Assembly: GCA_035771175.1 (NCBI GenBank) | Contig: CM069602.1 | Span: 7,875,001-7,939,000, forward strand | Source of the DNA: Paratinospora sagittata | Lineage: Eukaryota > Streptophyta > Magnoliopsida > Ranunculales > Menispermaceae | Length of the DNA: 64,000 nt | Direction of reading: 5' to 3' | Shown here: positions 11,953 to 22,899 of the stretch, one piece after another | How the letters are laid out: every line of letters starts with the position of its first letter | How positions within the stretch are numbered: the stretch's first letter is position 1 | The notes under the pieces: model-generated | What the model saw: the letters and a program-made list of their open reading frames with translations, nothing else | Database searches by the model: none | Told to the model about the DNA's origin: nothing | Translations under genes and position numbers: made by a program

Positions 11953-14900
11953 TCAGGCAGCTTTCCTGGTCAGCTGATCCTTGTAAGTGCTCTCAAAAAT
12001 CTTATCAGCATTTCCAACCTCAAAACCATCACGCCTATGGAACTCCTGAATCTGTGCAGTTCAAATTAGAAGGTTTGCAAGAAATAGATTAATATATGAA
12101 AACCAAAAGGTACATTGGAGAGATCGTCACTGATGCTTAGCTACTAACATTTACATAGAGAAGAAGAAAAGGCTAAGTCTTGATAACTCAAATAATCATG
12201 GTGTTTCAAAAATAATCCAAGAACAAGCTGTTAGGAAATGATTTGTGTACAGAAAATAAGTTTAAAAAAATGAAAAAGAAAGATGAAAGATTTGACTTCG
12301 CAAGTTCACCGACATCCACCAGTTCCATGATCTAGGAGAACAAAAAGAGTACTTTTGTGCTACAAGTTAACTAAATAGAGCATTTTCCCAACTAAATATG
12401 GTCAACTGCATGAATTTTGTTTCTTCCACTTTGCTCTATCAAGGGGCTAAATCCAAAGTTACATCACAAATAGTTGTCTATTTCTTAATTATCCCTATCT
12501 ATGGTATTTTAGGTCTTCCTTTTCCTCCATTGTGATCATTAATTGTCTATATATCACTTATCCTAACTGGTGCTCTCAATAGTTTTCGTTGTTAAAGTCA
12601 AAACCATCTCAATCAATTGTTCTTTCATTTTGGAGATTGGGCCTACTCCTGCCAATATTATGTTCATTTTTAATTTTATATATCACATCTATCTTAACAT
12701 TCCCGTTTGTTAAACACTTAATTTAAAACTATTTTCTTTATTGGCCAACATACAAAAAGGTTGCAACTTGCATAATATGTGTACAGTCCTCCATGTGGTG
12801 CTATCACACTACCCACACAAGAAAAACCATGCTTCACATGGTCTTTAATAGTAGTTCAATAAGATTGAATAGGTTAATGGCCTCTAGTGCATGTAGTTGA
12901 TAGTACTAATTCTTAAAAACGTTAGACCTAATGCCCACTCTATCATAAGGGCCATAATAAGAAGTGAATAGTATGAGATCACGAATTAAATGTATTGAAC
13001 TCATGAGTTCCAAGTCGAAATGGAGCAAAGGCATACCCTTCTATCTCAAAACATTTGTTTCCAAAGCTAACCCCAAAGTTTCCATGGAAAAGGCTTCCAT
13101 TCACTTGCAGCAGCATATCCTTCCTAGTGCCACCATAGAGTTAACACTACAATAGTTTTGATGGAACAATATTTATATAATCTGTGGAATAATGCATACA
13201 TGAAGAGGACACACAAAAGTTTCAGATGATTTAAAGATCACTATCTATAGCTTGGACAAGGTAAAGAGAACGATTTACCCAACAAGCCCGAATTCATGAA
13301 GGTAAGGTCAGGTCAAATATATATGCTATGGGTGTTTCTGTGAAAAAATTGTCCCCATGCAAATATTTCTTGTACATAAGGTTCTAAAGCTAATCATCTA
13401 TATATTCATTGTAACTACAATCAAATAGTTGGTCAGATAGAAGATGGGGCAGGCTCATAGGTCAAACAGCCAATATTGTAAAATCTCTATCACATCTTTG
13501 GCCTTATAGTTTTATTAATTACTTGCAGATTCATTTGGAACTGTGGGCATTGTTAAATTTAATGTAGATTTGAACTTCCATAAATTATATTTTCATATCT
13601 CAGAGAATCATTCCTAAAAAAAATTGAGTAATGAATGGCTACCTCATTTTCTGGCAAACTTTTGTATTGAGGCAGCACAAGGCGTTCTGCAAACTCGATG
13701 TATGCACACGGAACAGATTCAGTGATTCCATCGGCAAAATCAAAAGGTATTGAGTCAGCAACAGTTGAACTTTGCAACAGCAGGCCATCAGGGCTCACTA
13801 TTTTCACAGATAGCCATAAATTGTCCAATCAATCATAATAGCCAGCAAAAGAGAAAGCCATGGTTAGATACTTCAAATTTTTTAAATAAAATAAATTTTT
13901 TCTAAAACCTTCATAGAGAATTGTCAACTTTGTATTGCATGCCTCTGATATCATTATACAAAAAAATGTTTCATTTGTGTGAATCAAGTATTAAATAAAC
14001 CAAAGTTGAACAATAAACAGTACAGGTTTGTAATGAACCTTTGAGAACTCCTCCTTCTGAGTTCAGCTTGAACCCACTCTCTTCAACGTATTGGTTGAGA
14101 CTTTTAATGTCTTTCAAGTGAGATTCAAGCCGATGAGCCGAAATAGTGACATGGTTCAATGCATATCCATTGACCAGAGTCCATGCAGCATATTCACTTT
14201 CTCTGGGAATGAAAAAACCCAACAGTAAGACCCCCCAGATTGTTTATATACCAGTTTGAGTCATACTTGTGTAGATGGTCAACAGCCTCATTAATCCTGA
14301 AACTACTCTCAGGAGTAAGATGCATATTGGATCAAACTTACCAGGAATCTCAGGGTAATTAAAAAAAAAAACATTACCGGGAATCTCAGAGACAAGAATG
14401 CTTCTTGTTCTATAAATTTCCTTTTTCACTCATTATGTTATACTCACAAACCAAAAAAGTTGAGATATTTTCATAGGATTTGTATGCGGTTTCTAGAGGT
14501 CAGTGTAACAATTCTAAGCACCAGTGCCAGACACCAATAGGCATGTTTGTATCTTTCTAAAAGAAAGCAAGTTTTTTGGATAGCAAATCAGCATAAAGTT
14601 AGATGTCAAAGAACAAAGTCCTAATGGCAGAGTAGCAAATGAGCATATTATATATTTTATCCAGACTAAATATTGTATTTTTTCTTAAAAGAAAAGAATA
14701 ATTTGCAAATTACCTAGCTAATTCCTGGAAATCAGAATATAAGGGCCTTTCCCAAGTTAAGGATCCCAAGGCACTCGCAAGAGCAGCATGTTTGCCTCCA
14801 CTACGAGATTTGTTGGTGTATTTTCTAATTATATCCTGCATGCAAGAAGAAAACCTACTTACCATAAACATACAATACACTAAATACGCTAAAACTTCAA

Positions 14901-17686
14901 AATACTAATGTGGCACTAAAAAGCATTGACAATCAAGTGATTCAAGATACACAAATAGAAAATGACAAACATCAGAATCGAAAAATTGGTGAGGATCAAA
15001 TGATACAGTTATTTGTTTATTTTAAAGAAGAAACTAATATATTAACAAGAACTTAAAAGAAAACAAAAAGAGGAGGGCAAGATATCCTCCAAACCCCTTA
15101 CAAAAAGACACAATCAGTTAAGTAATGGAGAGCTCCTTTGTTAGAAATTCCTAACAGATTTCAAGACTAATAGTTTAATTTAGCATTCTCTCAGATCAAC
15201 TCAGTTTTTCCATATATAAAATGAATTTGTCCACATCATATGGCTTCCCTTATGAATTTGTCTACATGACGACATTGACAAGCTTTATTTCCAAAGAAGA
15301 TCCCAAAGTGTTCATGAAAGCTTCCTTTTGAACCATAGTGCAGACTCCAACCCACAGGTCTAACTGACACACAATAATTAAATTACTTAACTATTACACA
15401 TTTGAAGTTCTGAACCAAATGCTAAAAATAATTTTGTGGAACCTACCTACCTTAAGTTGATATCAAACTCACTTTCCAGGATAATTTTGAATCTCTTCAT
15501 ACTTAACATTTACCTTCTATATTTTTCAGGATTTTTAAGAATTTTTCAGGATAACAAAAATCAAGCAGAATTTGTTCCAACAGCCATCAAATTGCAAAAA
15601 TGCTATTTCCATACTGTGGACTTTCTTAAAAAATAAAATAAATAACATCATTGGTTTTAGAAGTTAGAACCATGAAAGGAATAATATTTATTATTAGGAA
15701 ATCAAGAATGAATAAATATTTTTGTACAAAACTAATAAATAATCCAATAAAAAAAAATATTGACAAACCCGAGCTCGTGGACTCATCTCATCTACAAGAA
15801 GCTCTGATATAAACACCCTAGGCAAAGGCCCATTGACACCACCGCCACTGCCAGCAGAGTTATAACTAGGTGGAGCAAACCAAAATGCCTTTAACTTCTT
15901 AGCAGGAAATCTCATTTCTTCCTGGCGTGTAAAACCAGAATCTAAGAAAATTTCTGCCAAGGAGTCAATCCCATAACCATCCACCTATAAGTTGCAAATC
16001 AAAGAGGTTACAAAATATAAATGACCAAGAAGCCAAAAAGTCTCAATCAATTGGATGCACCCAAGAAACCCAAGTAGGAAGAAATGTCAGGAAATTAAAA
16101 AAAATAAAAAGTGTGAGGTAGCAATGCTGCAGTTTAGGAGTTGGATGCAAGTAGCACTTAATGAATTGAAGTAAGAACTAGGTAACTTGATTAAAGAGCA
16201 CAAGAAATATGCAAAAAAGAAAAAATTAAAAACTAAAAAAAAAGAAGAAGAAAGAAAGCGAGAGGAAGGCATACCCCGAATGATCTAAATGCAAGGTGAT
16301 CATAGCAAATTGGAGCCGCATCAAATGAACCAACAAGTTTCAATACGGCACTTGCAGCGGGATTTCTACTTAAATAGACTTTCTCCATGCTTGCAAAAAC
16401 ACTTCTAAAGAATGATTCAGAAACCTGCCAAAGGGAAAAAAAAAAGTTAGCTACCAAGCTTTCACTTTTATAGCCAAAATACTGCACATTGGCACCTATG
16501 AACAAACTCTAGATTAATAAATAAGATGCAGAATGAACACCTACAAGCTTCCTTGAGCATGCCACTGTCCCATTACCATTTTGGCAGTTTGTTCATTGAA
16601 AGGTAAGTCCCGGAGCTCATATAAAGGTCTCAACGAGGACCCTTACAAGTTATAACAGTTAATTGGTATTCCTATGCATATTCCCATATTGTTAATACTG
16701 CTTCAATGGACAAGCACCCATTTAGGATTTAAGACAGAGGAGAAAAGCACAAGTTTAGTTGTCAAATAGTCATTTGGACAGGCCATTGTTATGCGCTATT
16801 CAATTTGTTCATCATGGAAAAAAAATAAAATAATGATAGCAATTGAAATCAAAACTTTAAAGTAAAGGTTATGATAACAACTCAACTAAGCCTTTTTCCA
16901 AACTACATGGATCGGTTACATGAATCTGCTTCCACGACTTCCATTCTATCTAAGGCTAAGTCAACATTTAAATTACAAATAGTTAAATCTTTTTTAGTTA
17001 TTTCTATCCATGTTAATTTAGGTTTGCTTCTATCTCTATCATTATTGTGGTTTAAAAGATCACTCTTCCTAACTAGAGTATCTAAAGGTCTTCTTCGTTG
17101 TATTTGTCCAAACCACCTTGATCAATTTTCTCTCATTTTATCTTCAAATGGGGCTACTCCTACCATTTCTCTAACATGTTCATTCCTTGCACAATTTCTA
17201 ACTCCCAAACTTATGTAGGACTCAATTTGCTAAACTACTGTTACATAAAAGAACATGGAAACACTTAGAAAGCAATCATATCAACATGATACCAAGAGAG
17301 ATCATTCGATCTAAAATTAATCATAAAATTAAAAATAAAAAATAATAATAATAATAATAATAACTCTTCCTTTAACATCTAAAATTAATCAGACCTAAAA
17401 GATCGAGAAGAGAATCAAAAGAAAGAACAGGGCCGGGGTTCACCTGAGGCGATGTTTTAGATCGGAACTCGTTGGTTTTCGATCCAGAAACAATGCAAAA
17501 ATCTCTCTTTCCGATTCCTATAGAGATAGGTTTGATAGAATCCTTGTTTCGGCTCAAAGAGAATAAGTTTGATGATGGAACTCCGAAGAGAGACGGATGT
17601 GAAGAAGAAGAAGTGAGAGAAGACAGAGACCTGGTTTTGATGGAAGAGCAGATGGAGAAGACGGTGGAAATTCTACTCGATTCCAT
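11953..17686 (-). CDS. FLO7-like: DUF1338 protein, probable plastid 2-oxoadipate dioxygenase/decarboxylase (FLO7-like), 382 aa
   Basis: The family converts 2-oxoadipate to 2-hydroxyglutarate in lysine catabolism using non-haem Fe(II); the rice homologue FLO7 is needed for normal endosperm starch (established for homologues, inferred here). Exons, in transcription order: 17686-17444, 16424-16275, 15984-15769, 14835-14714, 14202-14039, 13797-13643, 12051-11953; phases close to 382 codons plus TGA. The first 81 residues are Ser/Thr/Arg-rich with few acids, like a chloroplast transit peptide. Candidate metal ligands are visible: His124 in YDHLAFRSF, His261 in ALNHVT and Glu333 in AYIEFAER. The C-terminus FHRRDGFEVGNADKIFEST matches plant DUF1338 proteins. 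Length is normal. Introns 1 and 6 hold RTE-LINE remains lying in the same sense as the gene. Confidence 0.9.
12395..12720 (-). mobile_element. RTE-type LINE 3' fragment in intron 6 of the DUF1338 gene
   Basis: The plus strand carries the complement of the RTE 3' region: ccaactaaatatggtcaac near 12388, ttaattatccctatctatgg near 12487, then aaaaccatctcaatcaattg and tgggcctactcctgcc. The same series of motifs occurs at 16.87-17.22 kb, 51.88-52.30 kb and 8.2-8.5 kb. On the minus strand the order matches the end of an RTE ORF and its 3' tail. It is degenerate. Confidence 0.55.
16868..17220 (-). mobile_element. RTE-type LINE 3' fragment in intron 1 of the DUF1338 gene
   Basis: Complement of the LINE 3' end: caactcaactaagccttttt, then aactacatggatcggttaca near 16901. 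Further right, ccaaaccaccttgatcaatt through gctactcctacc encodes, on the minus strand, a diverged copy of the conserved EDKMREN...RWFG motif. This is one of the better preserved of the copies in the window. Confidence 0.6.
17342..17363 (+). repeat. (AAT)n microsatellite
   Basis: About seven AAT units lie in intron 1 of the DUF1338 gene, just inside its donor side. Confidence 0.8.
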
Positions 17687-17853
17687 TACAATTCAACAGC
17701 AGTTTTTTTCTTTTATTACCAAGTCGTTTCGAACACAGAGGAATCTGCAAAGAAGAAAGGAAGGAAGATAAACAGTTGATAGATACGTATAGCCGTGCTG
17801 ATGCTTCTTGGCTTTAAATTGCTTCTGCTGGCAATATATACACTTTAGATGAT

Positions 17854-17929
17854 GTACATGTTTTTGGGGCTTGTAAGTTGCAATCATAGAAGTACATGTT
17901 TTTGGGGCTTGTAAGTTGCAATCACGGGC
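17854..17929 (+). repeat. Tandem duplication, 38-bp unit, two copies
   Basis: The unit begins gtacatgtttttggggcttg and recurs 38 bp later, differing only in the last few bases. It lies just upstream of the DUF1338 gene (start codon at 17686, minus strand), so in its promoter or leader region. Confidence 0.85.
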
Positions 17930-18652
17930 TAAAGAATATTTTATCATTTGTTAAAAATTTTTACAACTTTGTGGTTTAACTCGATTCATATTCCGATTGA
18001 TTAATCTCGTTACAAAGTCAAAAAAGACATGACGTGAATGCCACTTAATAGTAAAATAAAAAAAAAATCATTTTTGTCATAATTTTAAAATTTTTATTTA
18101 TAATGTCTATAATAAAAATTGGTTATAAGGTACAATTTAAGCAATCTAATTAATCAATGGAAAATGGTGTGGAACCGAGTCACTTGGATTATCCTATTGC
18201 TTCGTGTATTGAAGGGTTCTTGAATGAATGATTCAAACGACTTGGCATTGAAAATTTATCCCTTGGAGTCTCCTTGGCATCATCCTTATCAATCTCATCT
18301 TTATTTTCGAGCTTACTTTAAAAGCCTTTTTTTTTTTTTTTTTTTCATTCTATCCTTAACATTTTTATCCTTAACATTTTTAGTCTTTTCTATTTTCAAA
18401 CGTAAAAAGATAATTCTTTTTCTCATATTTATAATCAACACTAATTTATTTTATTAAAATTCAATTATATTTATCATTTATAATTTAAATTTTTAACTAA
18501 AACAATTGTGTGCAGCTCTTGCCCACACTCACCATTATTATTACTTAAATACTTTACTTGCTCTAAATTCTTTATCAATTATTTCTAAAATATAATGTTA
18601 AAACAATTTAAAATCTACCCAAATGTATACCCACATTGATGATATAGTGAGG
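17930..18652. other. AT-rich intergenic stretch
   Basis: AT-rich sequence with T runs (for example near 18329-18345) and a small direct repeat, ccttaacatttttat, near 18354-18380. I recognise no gene, RNA or bounded element here. Confidence 0.5.
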
Positions 18653-19487
18653 GTGTGTTAGTAGCTAAGAAAATTTTTCTTGAGAAAAGAGAAAAAAAAT
18701 TTATGGTTGTTTGGTTGGACATGAGAAAATTTTCTTTGATTATTAGTTAGTCTTTTTTTTTGAGTGTTGATACAAGATCAGAGGTGCTGACATTAATGTC
18801 AGAAGAAGTTGAGACCCCTCAGTAGAAGGCGAGTACAATGACGGGGTCATAAGAGGCCCGAATAGCCGGATGGGGACCATACGAACCAACTACCATGGTC
18901 TCGCTCTCACTTTTAATAAAAAATAAAAAACTCTCACTTATTTGTAAGGGAAGATAATTGAACTCCTTTTGAGTAAAGAGATTCAGATGCACATTGTTAG
19001 AGTTAGTCAATGTTTGCTTAGTTATTAGTTAGTTATTCAGCTATATAATTGTAACTTCTTCAAATTTAGTACAAATAAATTTTCTTATAGGATTTTTTTT
19101 TCTTAGTTGAAAAAATGGTAGCTTGAGATTTTTTATTTTTTTTCACTTTTTTTGCCAACTTTACATTGAAAAATAGGATTTTCTCACCAACCAAACACAT
19201 GGAGAAAATAAAAATTTTCTTATGTTTGGTTAGCAAAAAAGATGAGAAAAGAATTTTAGTTTTTTTTTTGGCAACTAGGGGGGTGAGAAAAAAAAAATTC
19301 TCATGAGAAAATTTCTTTATATTAAATTTGAAGAAATGTTACAGTTCTATAACTAAATAACTAACTAATAACCAACTATGAGAAAATTTTCTCATGTCCA
19401 ACCAAACAACCAAGATTTTTTTTCTCAAGTACATTTTCTCAAGAAAATATTATTTCCTCAAAAAATATTTTCTTAGCTACCAAACAC
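18653..19487. mobile_element. Foldback/MITE-like element with long inverted arms
   Basis: The left end GTGTGTTAGTAGCTAAGAAA and the complement of the right end GTGTTTGGTAGCTAAGAAA are near-identical. Pairing continues inward through ggacatgagaaaattttct (18717 onward on the left; its complement near 19378-19400 on the right). It then runs through ttattagttag and the ttcttcaaattta block (near 19057 and, inverted, near 19328). The left arm is interrupted by a separate insertion (18751-19021), and removing it restores continuous complementarity. Flanks read atatagtga and atataagtga, a possible imperfect target duplication. No transposase frame is visible. Confidence 0.7.
18740..19032 (-). mobile_element. 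SINE-like retroposon nested in the foldback element
   Basis: The perfect 11-bp direct repeat ttattagttag (18740-18750 and 19022-19032) brackets a 271-bp insert that begins with an oligo-T run. This is the minus-strand view of a retroposon with a poly(A) tail and a target-site duplication. It sits inside the left arm of the foldback element, whose right arm shows the uninterrupted sequence. No protein frame is convincing. A tRNA-like head was not identified with confidence, so the SINE assignment rests on size, tail and duplication. Confidence 0.6.
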
Positions 19488-19739
19488 AATATAAGTGATG
19501 AATGATTTACTTGTTTTATGATTCTCGTCGTGCGGATGTAGTAATATGGTAGCTCGCCACATCATCTTGGTTAAGAATTTAGGCATGTATTTTGGCATAG
19601 CCCTTAATTTTTTTTTAAAGTTATTACAAAAAAAAAAGTACTTGAACTAAACTGTTATATAATATATATTGTATCCCACTATCACGTTGTCGTCCACTAA
19701 ATGTGAACAGGGTTGCCCACTCATCAAGTAAAAAAAATA

Positions 19740-20010
19740 TTTTATTCGTTTAATTTATCTATTTAAGGATGTAATCAGTTGTTAATTTGAATCAATCAAT
19801 AAAGAGAAACATTTAATTCTCTCTTTGTTTTCTTTTCATTTATAACACGTTATCATGATCGTCTCTAAGATCCAAACCACCTCCTCTATGGATCTTATTT
19901 TTGATCTTCTTCATGAATCTCTAATTGCCGAGATCTCTCTCATAAAACTTAAATTTCTCTATTGTTTCTGTCAAGATTTTACTCAATATGAAACTAGATC
20001 GGAGCTGGAT
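19740..20010 (+). mobile_element. Decayed copia leader (LTR end and primer-binding region)
   Basis: The string tttataacacgttatcatga near 19839-19858 resembles the junction seen in many plant Retrofit/Ale-type copia elements, where the LTR ends and the leader begins with an acacgttatcagcacg-like sequence. The preceding aatcaataaagagaaac resembles an R/U5 context. No gag or pol frame follows; UGT-like sequence is found instead. The match is by recollection of the motif and has not been aligned. Confidence 0.35.
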
Positions 20011-20059
20011 CTAAGTCAATGGAGGAACTACTGCCAATGGCGCAGACGTCAGATTCCGA

Positions 20060-20420
20060 TTCCATGGGTAGCATCTCGGGAGAGTCAAGCTACTACCACA
20101 AGGTGGCTTTGCCGTATCCGAGCCAAGGCCACGCCAACTCCATGTTGAATCTCTGCAAGTTTTTGGCCACCAAATCAACCAACATGATCTGGTGGCACGA
20201 GTGGTTTGCTGGGATCGTCCTGCTCCGACTAGAGGTTTGATGTTACCAGCACTGGCGTTCTTGCACCACCACTTCAGAGTTGCAGCCGCGGGAGCAACCA
20301 CGCCACCACCACTAGCTACTATCACTATGCCTGACTTCATGACTTTGTTAGAAAAAGGCATGCCGTAGTTCGAACTTTCTGATTACCCGTTGATCGGAGG
20401 AGACGGTAGTTGAATAAAAT
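20060..20420 (+). pseudogene. UDP-glycosyltransferase N-terminal fragment (UGT87-like), degenerate
   Basis: From about 20090 the plus strand reads KVALPYPSQGHANSML then NLCKFLATKS. This closely resembles the N-terminal PYPGRGHxNPMMNLCKLLA block of plant family-1 UGTs of the UGT87 group, where the conserved His is catalytic. The frame breaks within about 50 codons: a stop is met by 20240, and a shifted frame continues towards 20360. The C-terminal PSPG box that binds the sugar donor is not found downstream. It follows the copia-like leader directly, so it may be a captured gene piece. Non-functional. Confidence 0.5.
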
Positions 20421-21275
20421 ATAACACTCCTCAAGCATCGATTTTTTTTCCCCTCAACATAAGCTTTGTTCACCACTTCTATTATCAACGTCTGGTTTGT
20501 CATTGACGCCTTGCTCAAAGTAGCATCAAGCTCATTAGGGGGAGTGTTAGATTTCGGTGGCGAGAAGCTTTACATAAGCCGTGATTTCGTTAACATGAAG
20601 TGGAAACGAACGCAGTTTCTTGCAGAGCATTCTGGCGAGATATGAGGAATTGTAATATTCAGATCTTGAACTTCCATGTGAAAACGGGTTAGTCTATATT
20701 GATCAATGCATATTCGTTATTCACTTACAAGGCGAGTCCGAAGCAAGTAGCTCTGGATTATGTTATGTTTCAACTGAACCAAGGGATAGTGGATCTGGAT
20801 GACGGATCTCCGGTACAATAATATGTTGTTAGCCGCATTTCACACTGCTTTGGCTTCTGTAGGGTACAAGAGAGTATGCATGCTGGCTTAGGAGACTGGT
20901 AGGCTTATAATAAAAAATAATAAGAAAATATGGTGTTGTGGATGGACGAAAGAAGGAAAAAAATAATAATAAAATAAAATAAATAAGAAAAGTTGGTTTT
21001 GTTCTCAGTAGAGAAAAATAAAAAATAAAAAAGGGGTTGCAAGTGGAGGAAAGAAAGAAAAAAAAAAAAGATTGCAAGTGGGCAACAAGTGAAAAAAAAA
21101 ATGTTGTTGACAAAGATAACATCGATTATATATCTATAAAATAAAGAAAAGTTGTCGGTCGGCTTATAAGCTATACTTCCTCCCGTTATTCTCACATGTG
21201 CCCATATGAAATCGGTTTCTATTCAAAGGTCTAATCAAAATGTACTTCAAATATTTGTTATTATAAAAATTATTT

Positions 21276-21586
21276 TGCAAGACCCTATGCCTGTCTCAGT
21301 TTAAAAAAAAAAAAAGAACCTCGTGACATACCATAGACCTATTAAAATAAATATGGGGCCGCAACACTTATTTTCACATTTCGTTGCTCCACCCAAAATG
21401 ACACTAGCAATGCGCTAGCAAAGAAAAAATTTGCGAGACCCTATGCCTGTCTCAGTTTAAAAAAAAAAAAAGAACCTCGTGACATACCATAGACCTATTA
21501 AAATAAATATGGGGCCGCAACACTTATTTTCACATTTCGTTGCTCCACCCAAAATGACACTAGCAATGCGCTAGCAAAGAAAAAAA
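21276..21586 (+). repeat. Tandem duplication, 156-bp unit, two copies
   Basis: The segment starting gaccctatgcctgtctcag at 21281 recurs at 21437 almost without change, including its A13 run and the gcgctagcaaagaaaa end. High identity implies a recent duplication. No coding capacity. Confidence 0.9.
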
Positions 21587-21847
21587 AATAGTGGTAGAAT
21601 GGTGGTAGTAGTGCTAGAATATATATTTATCACATTATATGATAACCACATTATAATGGTGTGACTAGTGTTAAGAACCACATTAAATAAGGTGGACCCA
21701 ACGTGCCGTAGCGCCACTGTCACACAAAACATTCATTTATGATCAAGGGGACCACCTGATTACAATAAGTAAATTACGGTAAACTTTACATATTTTTATT
21801 GCATGTGGTAAGCTTTATTCTTATATTTGATATATTTTATTAGAATT

Positions 21848-22402
21848 ACATAGCTAAAAGCTATGTAAGAATTATTTTATATATTTTGTTCATAGCTCGA
21901 AATTATGGTGTTATACATTGATTCATATGGAAAAATATTGTGGTGAAAATATTTTATAGCTTAAAGCTATTAAGAGAAAATAATATTTTCTAGCTAAAAC
22001 CGTAGAAAAGGTTTATTGTGGTTGATTGCACCTGAAGTTACAATATCAAAGAAATGTCAATATTTTGATCTTTAATCCAAAATTTTTATGATCAAATGCA
22101 GTGAAGTTGCAAGATTAAATTTACGTGAAAAGGACATTTATAGCCTGAAGCTATTGAAAAAGAATTTCGCATGTTATGGCCAAAAGTCACGCGGACAAGA
22201 ATTTATAGCCTGCAGCTAGGTAATGAAATTTGTATTGCATGAAACTATATGAATGTTTTGTTATATAGAAGACGAAAATGATTTATAACCTGAAGTTATT
22301 AAAAAATAATTTTTTAGCCAGTAGCTATATATATTCAAATTCATTATTTTTATAGCAGGAAGCTATATTAAAATTTTATATTTTCATAACTACAAGTTAT
22401 AT
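21848..22402 (+). repeat. Array of short hairpin motifs with constant 5-nt loops
   Basis: At least eight short inverted motifs with 4-7 bp arms and exactly 5-nt loops: ATAGC-taaaa-GCTAT (about 21850), ATAGC-ttaaa-GCTAT (21956), ATAGC-ctgaa-GCTAT (22139), TAGC-ctgca-GCTA (22206), ATAAC-ctgaa-GTTAT (22285), TAGC-cagta-GCTA (22314), ATAGC-aggaa-GCTAT (22352), ATAAC-tacaa-GTTAT (22386). Degenerate members occur near 21893, 21990, 22028 and 22166. Spacing is irregular, about 30-110 bp. Arms change in a paired way (AGC/GCT versus AAC/GTT). No frame spans the array. I do not recognise the family. Confidence 0.65.
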
Positions 22403-22427
22403 TGAATTTAGTATTCTCATATGCTGG

Positions 22428-22850
22428 CGACCCTGAGGCAGGGCCAGCAGGACGACCGTCCCCCAATTTTTGGGGGTCCACTTAGTTTTTTATATATATA
22501 TATATATATATTTTAATATTATTTTAAATTGTTTTTTTTAGTTTTTTTTGCTAATTATTATTTTGATCGACAATTTTCTTCTTTCCAGTCTTCCACAATC
22601 CACAATGACCTCTTGCTTCTTCTTCTTCTTCTTTATTTCAACCAACAACCCCCTCTTTCTAATCTTCACTTTTTTCTTCCTTATTTTTTTAATTAAAAAA
22701 AATCAGAACCCACTTTTTTTATTAGTTTTTATTTCTTTAGTTTATTCTTGTTCTTTTTTTTCTTTATTCTTTAATTTTTTTTTCTATTCTTTTTTTATTT
22801 CTTTAATTTATTAAACTAAATCCACCTTTTTTTTCTTTTTCTGTTTGTAG
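22428..22850 (+). other. GC-rich short inverted repeat, (AT)n and T/C-rich stretch
   Basis: GCTGGC and GCCAGC flank gaccctgaggcaggg near 22428-22452, followed by cccccaatttttggggg, which resembles the ends of some plant DNA transposons. An (AT)n tract (about 22491-22512) and some 330 bp of pyrimidine-rich sequence follow. No ends or target duplication could be set. Confidence 0.3.
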
Positions 22851-22899
22851 GAGCTAAATATACGCGTGTATAAAAATACATGCTATATTTAAGGGGTCT

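Noticed and set aside
20011..20361. 116-aa minus-strand frame opposite the UGT fragment
   Set aside because: The plus strand carries the recognisable UGT block; the minus frame is its shadow.
21276..22402. CRISPR-like reading of the repeat region
   Set aside because: Repeats are short palindromes with irregular spacing in a plant nuclear context; no direct repeats of CRISPR size and no cas genes.
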